In this document: one piece after another, positions 24,772 to 31,370 of the stretch | How the letters are laid out: every line of letters begins with the position of its first letter | Position numbering within the stretch: position 1 is the stretch's first letter | Assembly: GCA_900119535.1 (NCBI GenBank) | Contig: FPJT01000001.1 | Location: 1-33,449 of the forward strand | Direction of reading: 5' to 3' | DNA length: 33,449 nucleotides | DNA from: Ruminococcus sp. XPD3002 | Lineage (GTDB): Bacteria > Bacillota > Clostridia > Oscillospirales > Ruminococcaceae | Notes under the pieces: model-generated | The model's database searches: none | The model's input: the letters and a program-made list of their open reading frames with translations, nothing else | Told to the model about the DNA's origin: nothing | Translations under genes and position numbers: made by a program

Positions 24772-24810
24772 AACAGCCATAAAGGAGCATTACACTTCTT
24801 TATGGCTGTT
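24772..24810. terminator. Bidirectional terminator between PBP and LRR-dockerin genes
   Basis: Perfect 13-bp stem AACAGCCATAAAG/CTTTATGGCTGTT with a 13-base loop, followed by ATTTTTAT on the plus strand. The two flanking genes converge on it. Confidence 0.85.
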
Positions 24811-24814
24811 ATTT

Positions 24815-26908
24815 TTATGATGATTTTGTGGGGAGCGTTTTTATTATCTTTGCGTCAAGACGCTGTATAGCAAGAGCATCGAGGGGAGTAACTCCGCCGC
24901 CTGCATCACAGCAGTCAGCGTTTATCAGCGCCTGTCCTTCTATCTTGTACTTGTTTTTGTTCGCAACGAACTGGAGTATCAGCAGGGCATCTGAAAGGGT
25001 TGCATCTCCGTCGAGGTTTGCGTCGCCGTATACAATAGTATCAGCCGCAGGAGTTTGCGGTTCGGACTTTGCAGGTGCAGGACCGAGAGACTCGAATTTG
25101 ATTCCGTATTTCTCTGCGTATGCTTGTGCTGTTGAACCTTCATAGCCTTTTATTACGCCATTGTATGCAAACCCCCAACCGGTTGAAAAAGTATTGGAAG
25201 CAATATATGGGAAATAAAGGTATTCAGGCGAATCAAATAATTCACATTCAGGATTTAATATAGTTATTGATTCAAGAGAATTACAAAGACCGAACGCACC
25301 GCCGCCAATACTTGTAACAGAATCCGGGATTATTATTGATTCAAAGTTGTGACACGCGAAAAACGCATCATTTCCTATACTTGTAACAGAATCCGGGATT
25401 GTTATTGGTTTGAGAAAATTGCAGCTGGCAAACGCACCATCTCCGATAATTGTAACAGAATCCGGAATTGTTACTGATTCAAGTGAAGAACAGTAATCAA
25501 ATGCACCTCCGCCGATAATTTTAACAGAATCGGGAATTACGACATCACTTGAACATTTTGTTCCGTCGAGAAGTATACCATTAAAAACAAACAAAGGAGT
25601 TTTATCAGTGTTATCATCAAGCCATTTGGTTGAGGAAAAAGCATTTCTTCCTATGTTTGTCAGAGAATCAGGGATCGTTATTGATCCGAGAGACTTACAT
25701 CCGAGAAACGCATTGTCTCCGATATTTGTAACGGAATCAGGGATTATTATTGATTCGATAGAATTACATCCGGCAAACGCACTATCTCCAATACATGTAA
25801 CTGAATCAGGGATAGTTATTGATTTAAGCATGCTGCAATTTTCAAAGACACTTCTTCCAATACTTGTAACCGAATCAGATATAGTTACTGATTCAAGTGA
25901 AGAACAGTAATAAAATGCTTTGTCTCCGATATTTGTAACAGAATCCGGAATAGTTATTGATTCAAGTAAAGAACAGTAATCAAATGCACTCTCTCCAATA
26001 CTTGTAACTGAATCAGGAATAGTTATTGATTTAAGTGAAGAACAGTATTCAAATGCACTATCTCCGATACTTGTAACAGAATCAGGTATAGTTATTGAAT
26101 TAATATATCTGTTATTTTCAAATGCATTGCATGCAATACTTGTAACTGAGTCAGGGATCTCTATATCACCTCTGCATTTTGTTCCGTCGATAAGTGTACC
26201 GTTGATAATAAGCAAAGGATCTTCATCAGTTTTATCATCGAGCCATTTGGTCCCATAAAACGCACCATCTCCGATACTTGTAACCGACTTCGGGATAGTT
26301 ATTGATTCAAGAGATTCGCAACTATAAAACGCATGATTTCCAATGCTTGTAACTGAATCAGGAATAGTTATTGATTCAAGAGATCGGCAATAAGAAAATA
26401 CAGAATCTCCGATACTTGTAACAGAATCAGGGATTATTATTGATTCGAGAGAATCACACCCGTAAAACGCTTCATCTCCGATACTTGTAACGGAATCCGG
26501 GATTATTATTGATTTGAGAGAATCGCACCATTTAAATGCACCTTCTCCGATACTTGTAACAGAATCAGGGATAGTTATTGATTCAAGATATTCGCAATAA
26601 TAAAATACGTAATCTCCGATACTTGTGATCCCGTCCTCAATTATTATGGACTGTATTTGTACATTCTGCATAAAAGGCGCAGAATCATAACCTTCGTTAT
26701 AATCATACATATCTCCTGTGCCGCTGATAGTAACGTTACCCTGTTTGTCGAGAGTGTAAGTGATATTATCACCGATTTTTCCTCTTGGGGGTACATACAC
26801 AGCATCAGCCGTTATCGATATTTCGGGCATTTCTGACGCAAAGGGAGCTGTTCCTCCGCATATAACAGACAGTGCAAGGACTGCCGCGATAAATTTACTG
26901 CATTTCAT
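24815..26908 (-). CDS. Secreted BspA-like leucine-rich-repeat protein with dockerin
   Basis: The 697-residue product has a signal peptide (about 1-25), a short beta-rich segment (about 43-70), 18 LRR_5/BspA-type repeats of 23 residues (about 88-547; consensus ITIPDSVTSIGDxAFxxC), the module GYEGSTAQAYAEKYG (about 590) common at the end of such proteins, a short Pro/Ala linker and a dockerin (625-697). Repeats 6 and 14 each carry a 23-residue insert of the type TKWLDD...NGxLxDGTKC. BspA-like proteins bind surfaces or polymers; the dockerin would place it on a cellulosome. The second calcium loop of this dockerin (DCCDAGGGVTPLD) lacks the usual RGDGIT wording. It is preceded by structured leader B. 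Confidence 0.9.
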   Translation of the reverse strand: MKCSKFIAAVLALSVICGGTAPFASEMPEISITADAVYVPPRGKIGDNITYTLDKQGNVTISGTGDMYDYNEGYDSAPFMQNVQIQSIIIEDGITSIGDYVFYYCEYLESITIPDSVTSIGEGAFKWCDSLKSIIIPDSVTSIGDEAFYGCDSLESIIIPDSVTSIGDSVFSYCRSLESITIPDSVTSIGNHAFYSCESLESITIPKSVTSIGDGAFYGTKWLDDKTDEDPLLIINGTLIDGTKCRGDIEIPDSVTSIACNAFENNRYINSITIPDSVTSIGDSAFEYCSSLKSITIPDSVTSIGESAFDYCSLLESITIPDSVTNIGDKAFYYCSSLESVTISDSVTSIGRSVFENCSMLKSITIPDSVTCIGDSAFAGCNSIESIIIPDSVTNIGDNAFLGCKSLGSITIPDSLTNIGRNAFSSTKWLDDNTDKTPLFVFNGILLDGTKCSSDVVIPDSVKIIGGGAFDYCSSLESVTIPDSVTIIGDGAFASCNFLKPITIPDSVTSIGNDAFFACHNFESIIIPDSVTSIGGGAFGLCNSLESITILNPECELFDSPEYLYFPYIASNTFSTGWGFAYNGVIKGYEGSTAQAYAEKYGIKFESLGPAPAKSEPQTPAADTIVYGDANLDGDATLSDALLILQFVANKNKYKIEGQALINADCCDAGGGVTPLDALAIQRLDAKIIKTLPTKSS
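25268..26647. repeat. 69-base tandem repeats encoding the LRR array
   Basis: Near-identical 69-base units repeat through the gene, twice interrupted by 69-base inserts eight units apart. The segment looks AT-richer than the neighbouring housekeeping genes. Confidence 0.85.
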
Positions 26909-26939
26909 CTTTCATCCTCCTTAAAGATAAATCTATATA

Positions 26940-27093
26940 ATATCAATGTCTGCTCAACAATTTAAAATCGGCTAACTACAGCTTGTTTTACCCGAAAGGT
27001 CAAAATGAGCTTGACATAAAGAATTTGTGCTCCCCGAACATTGTTCGGGGCAATAACCGTCTAATGGCGGTTATTGAGTACACATTAATTATA
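26940..27093 (-). promoter_or_regulatory. Structured leader B of the LRR-dockerin gene with its -10 box
   Basis: On the minus strand TATAAT (27088-27093) precedes stem 1 (27051-27076, CAATAACC/GGTTATTG core with one inner mismatch) and stem 2 (27032-27050, CCCCGAAC/GTTCGGGG, loop att in plus orientation). The 16-base word shared with leader A is at 26995-27010 and the closing pair GCTCA/TGAGC spans 27006-27010 and 26952-26956. The third stem of leader A is missing. The -35 region is weak. The untranslated leader is about 170 bases. Confidence 0.6.
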
Positions 27094-27276
27094 CAACCCA
27101 CATAAAGTACAAATGTTAACCTTTTGTGAATGTTTGACGTTTTCGCCTGTATTTCGGCGCTTGCACCAAGGCATAATATCAAAAATCGTAAAAAATACCA
27201 GTGAGAAAAATCGATACCATTTTCGTATAGCCAAAAAGCCGGTTATATTTTTTATTCTTTTTGTTGATAAAAAGGG

Positions 27277-27389
27277 TGAGAAAAAAGGCGGAGTTTTACG
27301 TCCGCCTTTTACCTTGATTCAGAATAATCCGAGCTGATACTTCTGTCTGAGTATCCGGTAATTATATATCATGTAATGACTAAAATCAA
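27277..27389 (-). ncRNA. Candidate small RNA with its own promoter and terminator
   Basis: On the minus strand TTGATT (27384-27389) and TATAAT (27361-27366) are 17 bases apart. About 75-80 bases would be made from near 27354 to 27277: a stem GATACT/AGTATC (27336-27355, 8-base loop), a linker, and a perfect 10-bp terminator stem (27283-27292 with 27301-27310, AAAAGGCGGA) followed by TTTTTTCTC. No ORF with a ribosome site fits. The upstream gene has its own terminator at 27474-27506, so the unit is independent. The family is not recognised. Confidence 0.5.
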
Positions 27390-27405
27390 TGCACTTTTCC
27401 AGTTT

Positions 27406-27459
27406 CAGCGCCTTGCACAACTGTACTGGTTTGGCGCTGTATAAACTGCACAGCAGTTT
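27406..27459. repeat. Two hairpins downstream of the APVLD-repeat gene
   Basis: CAGCGCC/GGCGCTG (27406-27412 with 27433-27439) and AAACTGC/GCAGTTT (27443-27459, loop aca). The rest of 27094-27276 is AT-rich and shows no gene. Confidence 0.4.
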
Positions 27460-27473
27460 TTATTGCGTTAAAA

Positions 27474-27506
27474 AACAGCCACAAAGCGTCGTGCTTTATG
27501 GCTGTT
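27474..27506 (-). terminator. Terminator of the purA-transglutaminase-membrane protein unit
   Basis: A 14-bp stem with one mismatch (AACAGCCA...AAGC with GCTT...TGGCTGTT), 5 bases past the stop; on the minus strand it runs into TTTTTAACGC. Its arm sequence is nearly that of the 24772-24810 terminator. Confidence 0.85.
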
Positions 27507-27511
27507 GCGGA

Positions 27512-28609
27512 TTATTCTTTTTTGAATCTCAGTCCCACACATTCGTTGGAAGAAAGCGTGAAGAAAACTGCGACAGTGCAGATAAGTGAAACCGCATAGA
27601 GAAGGACTACGAGAGCCATGCTTCCGTCATGCTGCGGTATCAGCACCGCACCTATCAATTGGACGATTCCCGATATCAGGTAAACGACCGAAGCTATCGA
27701 CTTTATGAAGCTTACGCCTGTAATGAGACCTGCGGCGGAGAATACCATAGCAATGCAGATGTACATAGCGAAGTCCTGCATGAAACCTGCCATGCCTTCA
27801 GCGCCGTTCTTGTAATCGAGTCCGAGGGCGCCTGTATAGAGAAGATAGAAAGCGATCGCGCCGATAATGCCGACTATTGCAAGAACTATGCATATCTTAG
27901 CGCCTTTTGCAGCCTTTTCGAGACGGATCTCATCTTTGAGCTCCAGCATTTTGCGGAGACTTTCTTTTGAATCCTTCTGATCGGGAACGAGCTGTGCAGC
28001 AACAGCTTTCTTTTTAGCCTCTGCCTTTGCACGTTCGAGGTCCTCGTCCACGTACTTTGGTTTATATGTAGGAGCTTCAGGCTCTTCATCAAGTACGGGA
28101 GCGGTTACGGGAGCCGCAGGCTTTGGAGGTTCTTCCTTTTTCGGAGGCGGAACATAATTGTCCTCATCCAGTACAGGAGCGGCTGCTGCCGAAACAGGAG
28201 CGGAAGCACCAAGCTGAGAGCGGCGCATATCGATTATCTGCTGACGCTGCTCCTGAGGAAGGGTATCGAAAACGCTCTTCTGCTCGGGAGAAAGACCGTT
28301 GATTATTTCCTCATCGGTCATAACGAGTTTTTCATGTGATGCTGAGTAGTTGTCGTCGTCGAGGACGGGAGCAGATACGCCTGTGGGAGCGCCTTTCTTG
28401 TCATTTCCGCTGTATGAATAGCTGTCCATATCATCCAGAACGGGAGCAGATACACCTGTCGGACCGCCTTTTTTGGAGGAAGGAGCAACATAGTCCATAT
28501 CATCAAGGACAGGGGCAGTTACGCCTGTGGGACCGTTATTCTTGGGTGCAGGAGCGGTATAATCCAGCTCATCGAGAGAATTGCCGCCGTAAATGTTATC
28601 GTCATTCAT
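27512..28609 (-). CDS. Membrane protein with five APVLD repeats
   Basis: The 365-residue product has three zones. Residues 1-190 are a disordered, Pro/Asp-rich region with five copies of (S/T/A)APVLD(D/E), often preceded by GPTGV and followed by an acidic residue and Tyr. In the middle lies a short helical segment MTDEEIINGLSPEQKSVF. Residues about 190-235 are a charged, probably coiled-coil helix. The C-terminal 130 residues form about four membrane helices. No signal peptide is present, so the repeats should face the cytoplasm. No family was recognised. The start has GAGGTG, which overlaps the stop of the transglutaminase gene four bases upstream, so translation is coupled. Confidence 0.8.
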   Translation of the reverse strand: MNDDNIYGGNSLDELDYTAPAPKNNGPTGVTAPVLDDMDYVAPSSKKGGPTGVSAPVLDDMDSYSYSGNDKKGAPTGVSAPVLDDDNYSASHEKLVMTDEEIINGLSPEQKSVFDTLPQEQRQQIIDMRRSQLGASAPVSAAAAPVLDEDNYVPPPKKEEPPKPAAPVTAPVLDEEPEAPTYKPKYVDEDLERAKAEAKKKAVAAQLVPDQKDSKESLRKMLELKDEIRLEKAAKGAKICIVLAIVGIIGAIAFYLLYTGALGLDYKNGAEGMAGFMQDFAMYICIAMVFSAAGLITGVSFIKSIASVVYLISGIVQLIGAVLIPQHDGSMALVVLLYAVSLICTVAVFFTLSSNECVGLRFKKE

Positions 28610-28613
28610 GATA

Positions 28614-29792
28614 TCACCTCGTTTTTAAATATTGATCAAATGCTTTGTTTCCGCCTGTTGACTGATAGGAGTAGTAAGAGAGGATATTGGTGGCATCGGC
28701 GGAAGAGACAGCTCCGTCGCCGTCGGTATCTGCGGCAAACAACTGTCCCTCGTTCAGACCTGAGAGCTTTCCGACAGAAACGCTTGCGTATGAGGAAAGC
28801 ACTATGGTAGCATCTGAGGAATCTATTTTACCGTCGGCATTAAGATCGCCGAGACGGAAGATTTTTCTGCGTGAATAAGCAGTAAGAGAAACAGGATTAT
28901 CGATATAGAATTCACCCGAATCGAAGGGGGAATATACAGGGGACTCCTCGTGTTCCCAGAGACTTGTATAGTGGTTCTGCTGGCTGTAGGAATCGAAATC
29001 CGAAGTTCCTCGCAGATAGAACAGGTAATTGGATTTGCTCCTGCCTGTATCCCATGTCGGATCGAGGTAGTAGAAAGCCTCGCCTATCCTGACTATGTTC
29101 CATGCGTGGTTTTCAAGGTCGGTATTCCCTGGAACTACTCTGCATTGCAGACCGCAGTCGGTAAGCATTCTGTAAAGGAGAAGCGCATAACCCTGACAGA
29201 CCGCTTCTCTGTTTATCAGAGCTCCGTAAGCGGAGAAAAGAGTGCGGTTATTTTCGTCGGGAACATCGGGATAGCGGACGTTGCTCGTTATATATTCGTA
29301 TATCCTGCTTATCTTATCAAGATCGCTGATATTGTTCAGATCAAGCTGAGCGTATACTTCGGAAAGCTTTTCCGTTACGATCTGCTCCTGTTCGGCTGAT
29401 GAATTGTAAGTGAAGCTGAAATGTATGATAACTTTTCTTCTGTATCTGTCTGTCTTTGCCTCATACTGATAGCTTGAAAGACTCCAGCGGATGTAATCGC
29501 CTTCGGTGCCGATACCTGTTTCTTCAAGGGCGAAGTTGATGATATCGTTAACGTCCTTTTTTTCCTTTACGGCATCAGGTATGATCTCCAGTTCGAGCTC
29601 GTCGGCTCTTTCGGCCATTTTCTGTCGGAGTATATCTCCTGCTTCACGTTTTGCGGAATCGGTATCTGCCGCCATGATCTCGTTGAAGCTAATATCGTCC
29701 GAGACGCTGAATGCAGCAGCATTTTCCGCAGGAAGCGGGATAAGTACAGTAAGAGACAGCAGGACAGCTGTGAACAGTTTTCTGAACTTCAT
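28614..29792 (-). CDS. Secreted transglutaminase-fold protein with dockerin
   Basis: The 392-residue product has a signal peptide (about 1-27, AENAAA-FS), a helical/beta N-terminal region, a transglutaminase-like domain (about 150-255) with the triad Cys199 (REAVCQGYA), His229 (NHAWNIV) and Asp244 (YLDPTWD), and a dockerin (about 314-392) with canonical loops DLNADGKIDSSD and DTDGDGAVSSAD. Bacterial proteins of this fold are mostly cysteine proteases, peptidases or cross-linkers; which applies is unknown. The dockerin wording (SSDATIVLSSYAS) differs from that of the GH9, GH26 and LRR proteins. AGGAGG precedes the start, partly inside a small hairpin (29805-29819). It lies 39 bases after purA with no clear terminator between. 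Confidence 0.88.
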   Translation of the reverse strand: MKFRKLFTAVLLSLTVLIPLPAENAAAFSVSDDISFNEIMAADTDSAKREAGDILRQKMAERADELELEIIPDAVKEKKDVNDIINFALEETGIGTEGDYIRWSLSSYQYEAKTDRYRRKVIIHFSFTYNSSAEQEQIVTEKLSEVYAQLDLNNISDLDKISRIYEYITSNVRYPDVPDENNRTLFSAYGALINREAVCQGYALLLYRMLTDCGLQCRVVPGNTDLENHAWNIVRIGEAFYYLDPTWDTGRSKSNYLFYLRGTSDFDSYSQQNHYTSLWEHEESPVYSPFDSGEFYIDNPVSLTAYSRRKIFRLGDLNADGKIDSSDATIVLSSYASVSVGKLSGLNEGQLFAADTDGDGAVSSADATNILSYYSYQSTGGNKAFDQYLKTR

Positions 29793-29831
29793 GATGTTAT
29801 TGCCTCCTTATATTAAGGAAGAAGGGAGGAT

Positions 29832-31106
29832 TTATCTTTCGATGATCTGTGATCTGTCGGGACCAACTCCGACCATGCCTATATGACAGCCAACCATTTC
29901 TTCAAGTGCAGAGATATACTTCTTGCAGTTCTCGGGAAGCTCATCGAAGCTTCTGCACTTTGAGATATCCTCGGTGAATCCTGGGAATTCCTTGTATACA
30001 GGCTCACATCCTTCGAGCTCTTCGAGAGTAGCGGGGAAGTGTTCTGTAACAGTGCCGTCTGGCATTTTGTATGCTGTACAAACCTTAAGAGTATCGATAT
30101 TTGCAAGTGTATCAAGCTTGTTTATAGCAAGGCTGTCAAGACCGTTTACTCTTACAGAGTGACGAACGATAACAGCGTCGAACCAGCCTGTTCTTCTTGG
30201 TCTGCCTGTGGTAGTACCGAACTCGCCGCCGACGTTTCTTATCTGATCGCCGATCTCGTCATCGAGCTCTGTTGGGAAAGGTCCCTTACCTACACGGGTA
30301 GTATAAGCCTTTGCAACACCGATTATGTTTGTAATGACCTTAGGACCTACGCCTGTACCTACGCAAACGCCTGCAGAGAGGGGATGCGAAGAAGTAACAT
30401 ATGGATATGTACCGAAATCGATATCGAGCAGGGTAGCCTGAGCGCCTTCGAACATGATGGTCTTGCCTGCCTTGTGAGCCTCGAAAGTGAGAACAGAAAC
30501 GTCAGCCATGTAAGGGAGAAGTCTCTTTCCGTACTCTGTATACTCCTTTGTAACAGCATCGAGGTCGAAAGCTTCGCCGCCGTATACCGCAGTGATTATC
30601 TTGTTCTTGAGCTTGCCTGTGGACTGTATCTTTTCAGCAAGCACCTCTGGATGAGTAAGGTCGTACATTCTTATGCCGCAGCGCTCATACTTATCCATAT
30701 ATGTCGGACCGATACCTCTTTTTGTAGTACCGATGTCTTTTCCGCCGCGGAAAGCTTCGGAAAGACCGTCCAGAGCGATGTGCCAGGGCATAACGATGTG
30801 AGCGCGTGGATCTATTTTAAGATTGTCGGTGGATATGCCTCTTGCTTCGAGACTGTCCAGTTCGCCGATGAAGTCCTTCGGATCAAGAACTACACCTGCG
30901 CCGATAAGGCAGAGGGTGTCCTTATAGAGAATACCCGATGGTATAAGGTGGAGCTTATATACCTCACCGTTATTTACAACAGTATGACCGGCGTTATTAC
31001 CGCCCTGTGAACGAACTACTACATCAGCGCGGGAAGAAATGATGTCAATGATCTTACCTTTTCCTTCGTCGCCCCACTGTGTTCCGACTACGATATTTGC
31101 AGGCAT
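29832..31106 (-). CDS. purA: Adenylosuccinate synthetase
   Basis: The start MPANIVVGTQWGDEGKGK was chosen because AGAGGAAAC lies before it and the family begins this way; the longer ORF adds 28 unrelated residues. The 424-residue protein has the P-loop GDEGKGK (about 12-18), NNAGHTV (about 37-43), GTTKRGIGPTY, the switch segment FEGAQATLLDIDFGTYPYVTSS and GTTTGRPRRTGWFD. It joins IMP and aspartate using GTP in AMP synthesis. It is the first gene of a unit that appears to continue into the dockerin-transglutaminase and APVLD-membrane genes. Confidence 0.97.
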   Translation of the reverse strand: MPANIVVGTQWGDEGKGKIIDIISSRADVVVRSQGGNNAGHTVVNNGEVYKLHLIPSGILYKDTLCLIGAGVVLDPKDFIGELDSLEARGISTDNLKIDPRAHIVMPWHIALDGLSEAFRGGKDIGTTKRGIGPTYMDKYERCGIRMYDLTHPEVLAEKIQSTGKLKNKIITAVYGGEAFDLDAVTKEYTEYGKRLLPYMADVSVLTFEAHKAGKTIMFEGAQATLLDIDFGTYPYVTSSHPLSAGVCVGTGVGPKVITNIIGVAKAYTTRVGKGPFPTELDDEIGDQIRNVGGEFGTTTGRPRRTGWFDAVIVRHSVRVNGLDSLAINKLDTLANIDTLKVCTAYKMPDGTVTEHFPATLEELEGCEPVYKEFPGFTEDISKCRSFDELPENCKKYISALEEMVGCHIGMVGVGPDRSQIIER

Positions 31107-31161
31107 TATGTTTCCTCTTTTCATAATAATAATTAATTGTGCAAAAGCACACTTACAATTT

Positions 31162-31190
31162 ATTATATCACAACCGAAAAAGGATTTCAA
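31162..31190 (-). promoter_or_regulatory. Promoter of purA
   Basis: On the minus strand TTGAAA (31185-31190) and TATAAT (31162-31167) are 17 bases apart. A small hairpin TGTGC/GCACA lies in the leader of about 50 bases. Confidence 0.75.
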
Positions 31191-31282
31191 GTAGTTTCAC
31201 AAGAAATTCACCATGTATTGTTCCATTTCTATATTTTGCCGAATTGACGATTGTATATTAGGTAGAATCTACAGCGTTTTTC

Positions 31283-31311
31283 TTTACTTTTAAGCATTAA
31301 CGTGATATAAT
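31283..31311 (+). promoter_or_regulatory. Promoter of the second LRR-dockerin gene
   Basis: TTTACT (31283-31288) and TATAAT (31306-31311) are 17 bases apart, with TG in front of the -10 box (TGATATAAT). The leader of about 53 bases contains ACGGA/TCCGT (31321-31337) and TTGGAGG before the start. Confidence 0.7.
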
Positions 31312-31370
31312 TTAACTTGTACGGAGGGGCTATCCGTGCAAATGATATAGGATTTTTGGAGGTATTTATT

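Noticed and set aside
25268..26647. CRISPR-like or satellite repeats
   Set aside because: The 69-base periodicity is in frame and encodes 23-residue leucine-rich repeats.
30039..31010. Open frame of 323 codons antisense to purA
   Set aside because: PurA on the other strand is complete and unmistakable; the plus-strand product is cysteine-rich and without recognisable domains.
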